From positions 186,001 through 250,000 of the forward strand of contig CAWAOM010000002.1 in NCBI GenBank assembly GCA_963783695.1: a stretch of DNA of 64,000 bases. The letters run 5' to 3'. Of this stretch, positions 34,432 to 43,789 are shown one piece after another; positions within the stretch are counted from its first letter, which is position 1, and each line of letters starts with the position of its first letter. This DNA is from BM003 sp963783695. Lineage in GTDB: Bacteria; Pseudomonadota; Gammaproteobacteria; Steroidobacterales; BM003. Below the pieces are notes generated by a model. That model was not told where the DNA came from, made no database searches, and was given only the letters and a program-made list of their open reading frames with translations. The position numbers and the translations under genes were made by a program.

Positions 34432-35484
34432 TCATTCGTCCGGATTCTCACTATTGCGCTCTGCAGCCGCACCGCTAATGTCCCGGATCAGGATCGAACC
34501 GTCCTCGAGCAGCTCGTAGGACAGGTCGGTGGTTGCCAGCATTACGTCGAGAGCCTCGAGCGGGGAGAGCCGGTCGACGCGGCCATGCAGCCGGGTTCGT
34601 GATGCCCGCCCTTCGACAACGGCACTGGCGAACCGGACATCGCGGCCGCTTTCGCGGGTAACCCATGCGAGCAACTGATCGAGCGCGATGTTCGTCATCC
34701 GCGGTAGCGGTGCAACCTGTAAGGTCCAGTCCCAGCCCGGATCGCTGGGCGAGAATCGCGAACGCGACACTGCGCCTGTGCCATCAACGACAACCTCCTC
34801 GCCGGCATTACTCAGTGCACTGACCGTGGTGCTTGCAAAAGTCACGCTTCCGTCGCGTACCCGCAGCCGCAGCGTACCCTGCGTTTGGCGGACCTCGAAC
34901 TGGGTCCCGATGTCACGAAACACACCGCCACCCGTTCTTATCTCAACGCCCGGACTGCCCTCCACCCGACCGTAGGTATCGACATAGATCCTGCCCGATA
35001 ACAGTTCGATCACGCCCGCCGCAGCCAGCACGATCCGCGTTTGTTCATCGACGCGCAGCGACGAGCCGTCGCCAAGACGCAAACCAGCAAAGCTGGCGGT
35101 GCCCGTTTGCAGTGTCGATCCGGTGTTGATCGCATCATCATCGCCAAGCCGTGTGGCGGCCGGTTTGTTGTCGGCCGCGACGATCGACAGCTCGCCGATG
35201 ACCTTGTAGGTGGTGGCGACGCTGCCAATTCCGGTCCGCGGAAACTGCACCCAGATTCCAACTGCCACAACAAGCGTGGCTGCGACAGCACCCCATTGCA
35301 GCCATTGCCGCTGGTTCCGGGTGCGTCTCGTTTTTCGCTCCCACGTCGCGGTCACCGCGGCCCGTGCCTCGGCCATCGCGGCTGCGGAGGGAGTCACGCG
35401 CTTGCCGGCGGCACGAATAATCTCGCCCACGACATCGCGTTCGTCCGTGCCGTTTTCCCCATAATCGCCATCGTTCATAGTCAT
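34432..35484 (-). CDS. FecR-type anti-sigma factor with STN-like C-terminus
   Basis: 350 residues. Cytoplasmic N-terminus, one membrane helix at about residues 66–82 (WGAVAATLVVAVGIWVQF), then a FecR domain (GDDDAINTGSTLQTG, LRLGDGSSLRVDEQTRIVL, GGGVFRDIGTQFEVRQTQGTLRLRVRDG). The last ~75 residues (ALDQLLAWVTRESGRDVRFA … LDVMLATTDLSYELLEDGSILIRD) look like an STN/secretin-type fold. It should bind the sigma factor and receive the signal from the receptor. It lies 15 bases from the sigma gene and 65 bases from the receptor gene. Confidence 0.9.
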   Translation of the reverse strand: MTMNDGDYGENGTDERDVVGEIIRAAGKRVTPSAAAMAEARAAVTATWERKTRRTRNQRQWLQWGAVAATLVVAVGIWVQFPRTGIGSVATTYKVIGELSIVAADNKPAATRLGDDDAINTGSTLQTGTASFAGLRLGDGSSLRVDEQTRIVLAAAGVIELLSGRIYVDTYGRVEGSPGVEIRTGGGVFRDIGTQFEVRQTQGTLRLRVRDGSVTFASTTVSALSNAGEEVVVDGTGAVSRSRFSPSDPGWDWTLQVAPLPRMTNIALDQLLAWVTRESGRDVRFASAVVEGRASRTRLHGRVDRLSPLEALDVMLATTDLSYELLEDGSILIRDISGAAAERNSENPDE

Positions 35485-35499
35485 TAGCCTCGAGCCCTG

Positions 35500-36120
35500 T
35501 CAGTCAGGGCGTTCGCTGCCGGGCATGTTTGTGATGCCCGCCAGTGCGCCTATCGTGTCGCGAAAGGCCTTGCGTGCCCGCGTCAGTAGTGACTCGGCCG
35601 CTTTCGGCCCAACCCGCATGCGTGCGGCAATTTCCTTTACGCTCAACCCGTCCACGTATTTCCATTCCAGGACGTCCGCTTGACGCGGCGTCAGGTGATC
35701 CATTACCGACTGGATCAGGCGGCCAAGCTCGACGCGGCGCGCCAGCGCTTCCGGTTCCTCGGTCGCCGGTCCGGTCATCGCCTCCAGAACGGCGCGTGCC
35801 TCCGGCTGATCCTCGATCAAAATCACCCGGTTCGCTTCCCGGTTGGTGGCGCGCAAGTGGTCGATCAGGTTATTGCGGCAAATCTGGCAGACCCAGGTAT
35901 ACAGCGCCGCCTCGCCGCGATAGCGATCGAGTTTCTCGATCGCGTTGCACAACGTCTGCTGAGCAATTTCAAGCGAAGCGTCGTGATCGCCACCGAGGCG
36001 CGCCATTGCATACCGGTACAGACGCGGGAAAAAATCATCGAACAGGGTGCGAAACGCGGTCTCGTCACCCCTGAGTATTTTCCGGGCTGTTGCCCGGTCC
36101 GCATGTATCGGTTTTGCCAC
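35500..36120 (-). CDS. ECF RNA polymerase sigma factor of a FecIR-type system
   Basis: 206 residues. Sigma region 2 (FRTLFDDFFPRLYRYAMARLGG, LYTWVCQICRNNLIDHLRA) and region 4 (LTPRQADVLEWKYVDGLSVKEIAARMRVGPKAAESLLTRARKAF) are clear. It should direct transcription of the FecR/receptor genes downstream when the receptor signals. There is a longer-than-usual linker (EDQPEARAVLEAMTGPATEEPE) between the regions. It is the first gene of the operon; the 336-base upstream spacer must hold its promoter. Confidence 0.92.
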   Translation of the reverse strand: MAKPIHADRATARKILRGDETAFRTLFDDFFPRLYRYAMARLGGDHDASLEIAQQTLCNAIEKLDRYRGEAALYTWVCQICRNNLIDHLRATNREANRVILIEDQPEARAVLEAMTGPATEEPEALARRVELGRLIQSVMDHLTPRQADVLEWKYVDGLSVKEIAARMRVGPKAAESLLTRARKAFRDTIGALAGITNMPGSERPD

Positions 36121-36222
36121 GACAATTCCCGGCCTTTTTTTATTAGACGCCGGACGACTGCAAATCCTTCGTTCGCTTTCTTATCGCGATCGGGTTCCGG
36201 GGCAGCGCATATCGACCGAGCG

Positions 36223-36247
36223 ATCGGTGACGCACCTGGTCACCGAT
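36223..36247. promoter_or_regulatory. Inverted repeat in the divergent 36121–36456 spacer
   Basis: ATCGGTGAC (36223–36231) and GTCACCGAT (36239–36247) are perfect inverted repeats around 7 bases. The spacer separates the ECF sigma gene (minus) from the acidic exported-protein gene (plus), so this is a candidate operator for either. Apart from this and a GGAGG ribosome site at 36443–36447, I see no gene in the 336 bases. Confidence 0.4.
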
Positions 36248-36456
36248 ACGCTCGTGTCTGCCACGGGCGTCGCCTCCCAGCATGAGAGCAGCATGGCGGT
36301 AGTGCAAATGGGCGGCATTTTGTGCCCGCCATCCTCTCTTCGACGGCGAAGGATTTTTCCGCTGCAGTCGTCTAATCGGCTGCAGATCGAAAAAATTCTG
36401 CGAGTGCCGAATCGATCAACATGATTTTGGCTGATACCGGATGGAGGTAATGACTA

Positions 36457-37596
36457 ATGAGAAAGCATCTGTTCCTGGCGGCGCTGACACTGGCGCTGTC
36501 ACCATGGGCGGCATTTGAGACTGCGGAGGCGGGTGTGCCTTTCTGTTCCAAAACCGCCAAGCAAATGTTGGGCGCATGTCGCGCGGACGTTAATGACAAT
36601 TTCCGCGAAGCGAGGGCCAAATGCCTGAATATCGCTGATGATCAGGAGCGTGGAGAATGTTTCGCGGGGGCCTGGGAGGAGCGCCACGAAGAATTCGACG
36701 AGTGCTTTGATCAGCGCGAAGCGCGTGACGAGGCCTGCGAGCTGCTCGGCGAGGATCGCTATGACCCGGATCCGTTGAAAGACCCGGCCATCATGTTCAT
36801 CGATCCCGATGAGATCGGCGCCTCGTACGAACCCAACCCCTATTTAAACCTGACTGTCGGACACACTTACGTCCTTCGTGCCGGCGAGGATTTCGAGGAG
36901 ATCGTCGTCGTGACCGTGACTGACGAGACCCGCGAAGCTGCAGGGTACGATGGCGCACAAGTCCTGTGCCGGACCGTCGTCGACGCGGTGGTGATCGAGG
37001 AGATAGATGAGGAAGACGGCACTATCGACTACGAGCCGGTTGAAATCACTGACGACGAGTTTGCCCAGGACGTCAACGGCTCTGTCTACTATTGTGGCGA
37101 AGTCTCGCGCAATTTCGAAGACGGCTACCTGGTCGATATAGACGGGTCATTCTTCTCCGGAATCGATGGCGCGAAAGGCGGTGTGCTGATGCGTTCAGTG
37201 CCGGCCGAAGGCCAGGCCGATCGACAGGAATGGTTGGTCGGAGAGGCTGAGGATGTCGTCGAGTATGTCAGCCTGGCAACGAGTCCGGACGAGGAAAATC
37301 CGCTTTTCCCCTGCAACGATCAGTGCTTGAAGACGCATGATACGGCGGCGCTGAGCCCGGGCGAAACCGAGTTCAAGTACTACCTCGAGGATGTCGGGTT
37401 CGTGCTGGCGGTTGCGCTCGAAGATGACACGCCTACCGGTGAAAGAGAGGAGCTGCTGTGCGTTGGCGACTCCCTTGCCGTATTGGCGGATCCGGACTGC
37501 GGCATCGAAGATCTCGACGAGTTGCTCGATGAACTCTGCGAGCTCTCGCCCGATGCGTTCTGCGAGGATGATGACGACGACGAGGACGAAGACTAA
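36457..37596 (+). CDS. Exported acidic Cys-containing protein of a widespread secreted type
   Basis: 379 residues: signal peptide (LFLAALTLALSPWAAFETAEA), a Cys-containing helical N-terminal region (CSKTAKQMLGACRADVND … CFAGAWEERHEEFDECF), then a beta-rich domain (YVLRAGEDFEEIVVVTVTDE, DEFAQDVNGSVYYCGEVSRNFEDG, DGAKGGVLM, GEAEDVVEYVSL, TEFKYYLEDVGFV). That pattern recurs in many secreted bacterial proteins of unknown function. The C-terminus is a run of 11 Asp/Glu residues. It has a GGAGG site and is followed by a terminator, so it appears to be transcribed alone. Possibly calcium- or metal-binding (inference from acidity). Confidence 0.8.
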   Translation: MRKHLFLAALTLALSPWAAFETAEAGVPFCSKTAKQMLGACRADVNDNFREARAKCLNIADDQERGECFAGAWEERHEEFDECFDQREARDEACELLGEDRYDPDPLKDPAIMFIDPDEIGASYEPNPYLNLTVGHTYVLRAGEDFEEIVVVTVTDETREAAGYDGAQVLCRTVVDAVVIEEIDEEDGTIDYEPVEITDDEFAQDVNGSVYYCGEVSRNFEDGYLVDIDGSFFSGIDGAKGGVLMRSVPAEGQADRQEWLVGEAEDVVEYVSLATSPDEENPLFPCNDQCLKTHDTAALSPGETEFKYYLEDVGFVLAVALEDDTPTGEREELLCVGDSLAVLADPDCGIEDLDELLDELCELSPDAFCEDDDDDEDED

Positions 37597-37659
37597 CCGA
37601 TAGCGTTGCAGTACCCGGCGCGGGAACGGACTCCCGCGGCGGTAGATTTGACCGCAACA

Positions 37660-37720
37660 GGCGGGCCAGCGGGCCGGGTGCAATTCCCCCGGCACCGGTT
37701 CCTGGCCCGCCGTCTTTTTT
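37660..37720 (+). terminator. Rho-independent terminator after the acidic protein gene
   Basis: GGCGGGCCAG (37660–37669) pairs with CTGGCCCGCC (37702–37711), followed by GTCTTTTTT. The 32-base loop contains a smaller hairpin (CCGGGTGCAATTCCCCCGG). It begins 64 bases after the stop codon. Confidence 0.85.
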
Positions 37721-37851
37721 CCCTTCCCCCTCCTGTCAGTGCAAAGAGCCATGGAACCGAATGATCGCCGTGGCGTCTGAATGGCCATTGACTGGTATCT
37801 CGCGGCCGCCTGAGCTAGAAAGGCTGCATGACTGCGTGAGGGGGCTAACAA

Positions 37852-39705
37852 ATGAAACAGGGTCTGATCGGCGTGCTGGCGATTGCGTTTCTGTGGGGGT
37901 GTGGCAATGATCAGGGTTCCACTGGTCAGTCGGGGAAGGCGCTAAGCACCCCGGCTGTGGCCGCGCCGGCCGTGAACGGCGGCAGCGAAACCGGGAGTAA
38001 ATCCGAGACCGCATCGGCGCGGCTCGCCAGCCTTGTCGATGCCTATTTCGAGGAAAACCTCGAGCTCAACCCGGTGACGGCCACGTTTATCGGTGACAGC
38101 CGCTATAACGATCGTCTCGGTAACAGCATTGGACCGGAACACCGCGCCGCCCAGCTGGCAATGGAGCGGCGTTTCCTCGAGACGGCCATGGAAATCGATG
38201 GCGATGCGCTCGAAGACCAGGATCTTTTGACGCTCGAAGTGTTCATGCTTGGGCGCCGCGAGGCAATCGAAGGCAGCGAATTCCCTGCATATTTGCTGCC
38301 AATCAACCAGATGTTCAGCATGCCCAGCCTGATGGCGATGCTCGGCTCGGGACGGTCGGCGCAGCCGTTCGCGACGGTTGCCGACTACGACAACTTTCTC
38401 GGGCGCATCGACGATTTCACGGTCTGGGTAGACCAGGCCATTGCGAATATGCGCGAGGGGGTCGAGAAGGGCGTGGTACAGCCGCGAGTGATTATGGAAA
38501 AGGTGTTGCCGCAGCTTGCCGCCCACGTGGTCGATGAGCCCGAGCAAAGCCTGTTCTGGGGTCCGGTGGCGGCGATGCCCGAGGGCTTTGCCGAGGAAGA
38601 TCGCGCGCGGCTGACCGCTGCGTATCGGGACGCGATAGCGGGTCAGATCGTGGCGGCATATAGCCGCCTGCATGACTTTATCGAGACCGAGTACATGGCG
38701 CAGACTCGCGATAGCGTTGCCTGGGCCGAATTGCCCGACGGGGCGGACTGGTATGACTACCGCGCACGGGTTAGCACCACGACGACGATGAGCGCGCGCG
38801 AGATTCATGAGCTGGGCCTTGCCGAGGTCGCGCGTATCCGGTCGGAGATGGAGCAGGTGCGCGATACCGTCGGTTTCGAGGGCGATCTGGCCGCGTTCTT
38901 CGAATACCTGAAAACGGACGACGCCTTTTATTACGACAACGCCGAGGATCTCCTCGACGGTTACCGGGCGCTGAAAACCCGCATCGATGCGATGTTGCCG
39001 GCGCTGTTCTCGGACTTTCCGGCGGCCGACTACGAGATTCGCGAGGTGGAAGCATTCCGTGCGCAGTCGTCGGCGGGCGCCTCTTACCAGCGTCCGGCAC
39101 CGGACGGCTCGCGACCGGGTATTTTCTACGTCAACACCCACAATCTCCGCGCCCAGCCCAGGTACGGCATGGAAACCCTTTCCTTGCACGAGGCCTCCCC
39201 GGGCCACCATTTCCAGGTCTCGATCCAGCAGGAGCTGACCGAGCTGCCGCGGTTCCGGCGGTTCGGCGGCTACACGGCTTATGTGGAGGGCTGGGCGCTC
39301 TACGCCGAGTCGCTGGGTCGCGAGCTCGGCCTGTTCACCGATCCGTACCAGTACTACGGCAAGCTCAACGACGAGCAGTTGCGGGCGATGCGCCTCGTTG
39401 TCGATACCGGTCTCCACACGGAGGGCTGGAGCCGCGAGCAGGCGATAGCATTCATGCTCGAGAATTCGTCGCTTGCCGAGTCCGATATCGTCGCCGAAGT
39501 AGAGCGCTACATCGCGATCCCCGGGCAGGCATTGTCATACAAGATCGGTCAGATCCGGATTCTCGAGTTGCGGGCACGGGCCGAAGAGAAACTGGGTGAC
39601 AAATTCGATGTGAAAGCTTTTCACAGCATGGTTCTGCGCGGTGGCGCTCTGCCGATGGCGGTGCTCGATGCGCGAACGGATCGCTGGATCGCGGCCCGGA
39701 TGTAG
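37852..39705 (+). CDS. DUF885 family lipoprotein, copy 1
   Basis: 617 residues. Lipoprotein signal (VLAIAFLWGCGN; lipobox Cys). The mature protein matches DUF885: conserved N-terminal block with NPVTATFIGDSRYNDR, a middle HxxGLAEVARIRSEM block, and the metal-binding-like motif LHEASPGHHFQ at about residue 445, followed by FGGYTAYVEGWALYAESLG. DUF885 proteins are believed to be zinc metallopeptidase-like; activity unproven. GAGGGGG lies 9 bases before the ATG. It is the first of three paralogues in tandem. Confidence 0.9.
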   Translation: MKQGLIGVLAIAFLWGCGNDQGSTGQSGKALSTPAVAAPAVNGGSETGSKSETASARLASLVDAYFEENLELNPVTATFIGDSRYNDRLGNSIGPEHRAAQLAMERRFLETAMEIDGDALEDQDLLTLEVFMLGRREAIEGSEFPAYLLPINQMFSMPSLMAMLGSGRSAQPFATVADYDNFLGRIDDFTVWVDQAIANMREGVEKGVVQPRVIMEKVLPQLAAHVVDEPEQSLFWGPVAAMPEGFAEEDRARLTAAYRDAIAGQIVAAYSRLHDFIETEYMAQTRDSVAWAELPDGADWYDYRARVSTTTTMSAREIHELGLAEVARIRSEMEQVRDTVGFEGDLAAFFEYLKTDDAFYYDNAEDLLDGYRALKTRIDAMLPALFSDFPAADYEIREVEAFRAQSSAGASYQRPAPDGSRPGIFYVNTHNLRAQPRYGMETLSLHEASPGHHFQVSIQQELTELPRFRRFGGYTAYVEGWALYAESLGRELGLFTDPYQYYGKLNDEQLRAMRLVVDTGLHTEGWSREQAIAFMLENSSLAESDIVAEVERYIAIPGQALSYKIGQIRILELRARAEEKLGDKFDVKAFHSMVLRGGALPMAVLDARTDRWIAARM

Positions 39706-39873
39706 CTGGCTTATCCGTTTCAGTACTTGCCGTGTCTGCCACCCGCAGGGTGCGCCTGCGTGCCTGTTTCGGTGCCTCGAGCATTTGGTATCGATGCGTG
39801 GATACGAGTATCCTGCGCCGCCATCCCATTCGCTTCCGATTGATCGATGCGTTCACCCCGCAATGAGGCTCAC

Positions 39874-41724
39874 ATGAACTTACGCCTGACAATAGCGTTT
39901 GCCGCAGTAGTGCTTTTCGCCGCCTGTGGAGGCGCTGAAAACGACAGGGAATTGAAACCGGCCGCTGCCGGCACCGCAGTGCCGCAGGCCGCTCCGGATG
40001 CGCCGGGTGCAGTATCCGACGAGCCCGCCGCCCGGCTGAATCGACTCGCCGAGGCGTACTTCGAGGAAATGTTGAAACTGAATCCGCTGTTCGCGACGTT
40101 TATCGGCGACGACCGGTACAACGACCACATCGCCAACAACATCGGCCCGCAACACCGGGCGGCGGAGAAGGACCTGAACACGCGCTACCTCGCAATGCTC
40201 GGTGAGATCGATGCGGAGGTGCTGGAGGGCCAGGATCGGCTCACCTACCTGGTATTCGAACGCGATCTGCGCGAGAACATCGAAGGTTCCAGATTTCCAT
40301 CGCATCTGATCCCGGTCAACCAGTTTTACGGCATGCACAACTCGTTCGCGCGACTGGGTGCGGGCGGAGGTCTGCATCCGTTCAATACCGTCAAGGACTA
40401 CGACGATTTTCTGTCGCGCAGCGACGATTTCGTCGTCTGGGTCGACCAGGCCATTGCGAATATGAAAGTCGGGGCGACGCAGGGCGTTGTACAGCCGCGC
40501 ATCCTGATGGAGCGAGTCGTCCCGCAGATCGAGGCGCTGCTCAATGACGATCCGGAGCAGACGATTTTCTGGAAGCCCGTGGCGAACATGCCCGAGACCA
40601 TTAGCGGCGCGGAGCGTGACCGGCTGACCACGGCCTATCGCGAATCCATCGCGACCAAAGTCATGCCGGCCTACCGGCGTCTTCTGGCGTATATCCAGGA
40701 CAGCTACCTGGCGGCCGCGCGCGAGACCGTCGGTCTGAATGCGCTGCCCGACGGTGAGGCCTGGTATGCGTATCGGGTCAAGAGTTACACGACGACCGAC
40801 CTGACCGCGGATGAGATACACGAAATCGGTCTTGCCGAGGTCGCCCGTATCCAAGAGCAGATGCGGTCCGTTATTGCCGAGGTCGGTTTCGAGGGTACGC
40901 TGGAGGAGTTTTTCGCGTTTCTGAACGACGACCCGCAGTTCTATTTCGGTTCGGAAGAAGAGCTGTTGACCGCGTACCGCTCGCTGATGGCCGATCTCGA
41001 CGTCAAGGCGCTGAAGTTGTTCGACAGCCTGCCGCGGACCGGTTACGAAATCCGTCCGGTCGAGGCGTATCGCGCGAAGTCGTCGTCGGCGGGTTCCTAT
41101 GTTTCGCCATCGCCTGACGGCTCCCGTGCCGGCATCTTCTATGTCAATACCTACGACCTGTCGGCGCGTCCGCGCTGGGGAATGGAGTCGTTGTTCCTGC
41201 ACGAAGCGGTTCCGGGACATCATTTCCAGAATGCGCTGGCTATCGAACTGACGGACCTGCCACGGCTGCGCCGGTTCGGCAGCTACACCGCGTACGGCGA
41301 AGGCTGGGGGCTTTATGCCGAATCGCTGGGTAAGGAACTTGGTGTCTACGAGGATCCCTACCAGTATTTTGGTGCACTCGCAGCAGAGCTGTGGCGCGCG
41401 ATCCGCCTCGTTGTCGATACCGGGCTGCATCACAAAGGCTGGAGCCGCGAACAGGTCCTGCAGTTCATGTACTCCAACACTGCGGTCAAGGAGGCGCGCG
41501 CGGTGTCGGAAGCGGAGCGTTACATCGCGATTCCGGGCCAGGCGCTTGCTTACAAAATAGGCCAGCTGCAGATTCGTGCGCTGCGTGATGAAGCGGAGAT
41601 GGCCTGGGGCGAAGAGTTCGATGTCAAAGCCTTCCATCGCCAGGTGCTCAACGATGGCGAATTGCCGCTTGACGTTCTGGCGGCGAAACTGCGCCGTTGG
41701 AACGACGATCGCGGCGGCGAGTAA
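39874..41724 (+). CDS. DUF885 family lipoprotein, copy 2
   Basis: 616 residues from ATG 39874 (MNLRLTIAFAAVVLFAACGG; lipobox Cys). The in-frame ATG at 39847 lacks a signal-peptide-like start and is rejected. All hallmarks of copy 1 are conserved: NPLFATFIGDDRYNDH, HEIGLAEVARIQEQM, LHEAVPGHHFQ at about residue 441, GSYTAYGEGWGLYAESLG. It diverges from copies 1 and 3 in the plug between residues 120 and 200 (FYGMHNSFARLGAGGG). It lies 168 bases after copy 1; no clear terminator between them. Confidence 0.9.
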   Translation: MNLRLTIAFAAVVLFAACGGAENDRELKPAAAGTAVPQAAPDAPGAVSDEPAARLNRLAEAYFEEMLKLNPLFATFIGDDRYNDHIANNIGPQHRAAEKDLNTRYLAMLGEIDAEVLEGQDRLTYLVFERDLRENIEGSRFPSHLIPVNQFYGMHNSFARLGAGGGLHPFNTVKDYDDFLSRSDDFVVWVDQAIANMKVGATQGVVQPRILMERVVPQIEALLNDDPEQTIFWKPVANMPETISGAERDRLTTAYRESIATKVMPAYRRLLAYIQDSYLAAARETVGLNALPDGEAWYAYRVKSYTTTDLTADEIHEIGLAEVARIQEQMRSVIAEVGFEGTLEEFFAFLNDDPQFYFGSEEELLTAYRSLMADLDVKALKLFDSLPRTGYEIRPVEAYRAKSSSAGSYVSPSPDGSRAGIFYVNTYDLSARPRWGMESLFLHEAVPGHHFQNALAIELTDLPRLRRFGSYTAYGEGWGLYAESLGKELGVYEDPYQYFGALAAELWRAIRLVVDTGLHHKGWSREQVLQFMYSNTAVKEARAVSEAERYIAIPGQALAYKIGQLQIRALRDEAEMAWGEEFDVKAFHRQVLNDGELPLDVLAAKLRRWNDDRGGE

Positions 41725-41842
41725 GCGGCTGCCTGAATCATTGCACTGCCGGGCCGTGAGCGGCCGGGATTTGGATGAGGCCAGCACCGTCGCGCCAGTT
41801 CGGGCGCTGCGGCTGCCGGGAAACAAAGCGGAGTGAGAGAAG

Positions 41843-43684
41843 ATGAAGAGATTGATATTCGTAATCCTGGCGCTTGCGCTGACCAGTGCCTGTTCGAAGA
41901 AGGAGCCGGTGGCGGCGGCGGCAGAGTCAGCCGCAAAGCCCGCCCCATCGGCCGCCGCGCCGACGCCGGAGCAACCGGCGCTGGTCGATGCGTCCGCGCG
42001 TCTCAACGAAATCGTCGAGGAGTACTTCGACGAGATGCTGGTGCTAAACCCGGTGTATGCGACGTTTATCGGTGACAACCGGTATAACGATCGGCTTACC
42101 AACACGATCGGGCCGGAGTACCGCGCCGCATCACGCGCGCTCGAGGAGAAGTACCTGGCGCTGATCAATGCGCTCGATGCATCATCGCTGGAAGCGCAGG
42201 ACCTGCTGACCTACGAGGTATTCAAGAGCGAGCGCGAGCAGGCCATCGAGGGATTTCAGTACCCCGCCTACCTGCTGCCGGTCAACCAGTTCTTCAGCGT
42301 GCCGAACCTGTTTGCCCAGCTCGGGTCCGGCGCCAGCGTGCAGCCATTCGCTACCGCTGAGGACTACGACAATTTCCTCGGCCGGGTCGACGGCTTTGTC
42401 GTGTGGATCGACCAGGCGATCGTAAACATGGACGAGGGCCGCGCCAAGGGGATCGTCCAGCCGCGCGTGCTGATGGAGCGAGTGTTGCCCCAGCTCGCCT
42501 CGCAGGTGGTTGAGGATCCGGAGCAGAGTCTCTTTTACGGGCCGATCACGCGTATGCCGGAGGCCATCGCAGGCGACGAGCGCGACCGGCTGACCGCCGC
42601 GTACAAGGAAGCGATCACCACGCAGATCGTACCGACCTATAAGAAACTGCACGACTATATCCGTGATGTTTACCTTCCTGATACGCGCGACTCGGTAGGC
42701 CTGTCTGAGTTGGCGAACGGCCGTTCCTGGTACGACTACCTGGTCGGTGAGACAACCACGACCGCGCTGAGCGCCGAGGAAATTCACGAGATCGGCCTGG
42801 CGGAAGTTGCGCGAATTCGCGCCGAGATGGAGCGGGTCAAGGATGAGGTCGGGTTCGAGGGCAGCCTGAACGAGTTTTTCGATCACCTGAAAACGGACCC
42901 GCAGTTCTTCTATGCCGAGCCGGAACAGTTGCTCGAGGCCTACCGTTCGCTGAAGGGTCGGGTCGATGCCGCAGTGCCGGAGATGTTCTCGCTGCTGCCA
43001 CAGGCGGATTTCGAGATTCGTCCGGTTGAGGAATACCGCCAGCAGTCGGCGGCGGCGGCCTCTTACATGCCCTCGTCGCCGGATGGTTCGCGGCCCGGCG
43101 TGTTCTACGTGAATACCTACGACCTCAAGTCACGTCCGCGCTACAACATCGAGGCGATCTACCTGCACGAAGCTGCGCCCGGACATCATTTCCAGATTGC
43201 GCTGGCGCAGGAACTCGACGAGTTGCCGCGTTTTCGCCGTTTTGGCGGCAGCACGGCCTATGTCGAGGGCTGGGGTCTTTATGCCGAGTCGCTGGGGTCC
43301 GAGCTTGGCATGTACCAGGATCCCTACTCCTACTACGGAGCGCTGACCGCGGAAATGTGGCGCGCGATCCGGCTGGTCGTCGATTCCGGCATGCACGCAA
43401 AGGGCTGGAGTCGCGATGAGGCGCTGGCATTCATGCGTGACAACTCATCGATAGGTGAAGCCGACGTCGTTGCCGAGATCGACCGCTATATCGCGATTCC
43501 GAGCCAGGCGCTGGCCTACAAGATCGGGCAACTGAAGATCCGTGAGCTGCGCACGCGTGCCGAAACCGAACTGGGCGAAGACTTCGATATTCGTGGTTTC
43601 CATGCGGCCGTGCTGCAGGATGGCGCACTGCCGCTGAATGTACTCGAAGCCAAGGTCGATCGCTGGATTGCAAGTCAGCGCTAA
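41843..43684 (+). CDS. DUF885 family lipoprotein, copy 3
   Basis: 613 residues: lipoprotein signal LIFVILALALTSACSKKEP (lipobox Cys), an Ala/Pro-rich linker (SAAKPAPSAAAPTPEQPA), then the DUF885 body with NPVYATFIGDNRYNDR, LHEAAPGHHFQ at about residue 440, and GSTAYVEGWGLYAESLG. Closer to copy 1 than to copy 2 in several blocks (for example AYLLPVNQFFSVPNLFAQLGSG). A hairpin plus T-rich run follows the stop, so this copy ends the array. Confidence 0.9.
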   Translation: MKRLIFVILALALTSACSKKEPVAAAAESAAKPAPSAAAPTPEQPALVDASARLNEIVEEYFDEMLVLNPVYATFIGDNRYNDRLTNTIGPEYRAASRALEEKYLALINALDASSLEAQDLLTYEVFKSEREQAIEGFQYPAYLLPVNQFFSVPNLFAQLGSGASVQPFATAEDYDNFLGRVDGFVVWIDQAIVNMDEGRAKGIVQPRVLMERVLPQLASQVVEDPEQSLFYGPITRMPEAIAGDERDRLTAAYKEAITTQIVPTYKKLHDYIRDVYLPDTRDSVGLSELANGRSWYDYLVGETTTTALSAEEIHEIGLAEVARIRAEMERVKDEVGFEGSLNEFFDHLKTDPQFFYAEPEQLLEAYRSLKGRVDAAVPEMFSLLPQADFEIRPVEEYRQQSAAAASYMPSSPDGSRPGVFYVNTYDLKSRPRYNIEAIYLHEAAPGHHFQIALAQELDELPRFRRFGGSTAYVEGWGLYAESLGSELGMYQDPYSYYGALTAEMWRAIRLVVDSGMHAKGWSRDEALAFMRDNSSIGEADVVAEIDRYIAIPSQALAYKIGQLKIRELRTRAETELGEDFDIRGFHAAVLQDGALPLNVLEAKVDRWIASQR

Positions 43685-43712
43685 CGCCGATCGTCGCCAT
43701 ACTGGGTTGAAT

Positions 43713-43750
43713 ACGGGGGCATGGTCTGGAGCCATGTCCCCGTTTCTTCT
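43713..43750 (+). terminator. Rho-independent terminator after DUF885 copy 3
   Basis: ACGGGGGCATGG (43713–43724) pairs with CCATGTCCCCGT (43732–43743), one G·T pair, 7-base loop, followed by TTCTTCT. It lies 29 bases after the stop codon and between convergent genes, so it may serve both strands. Confidence 0.75.
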
Positions 43751-43789
43751 GGTTGCGGCAAAATACGGTTTGAAGTGCCTCGCCGCCGG

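Noticed and set aside
37942..42168. Very long open frames on the minus strand (491 and 762 codons) opposite DUF885 copies 1 and 2
   Set aside because: They are antisense to clearly conserved genes, arise from the high GC content, and contain no recognisable motifs.
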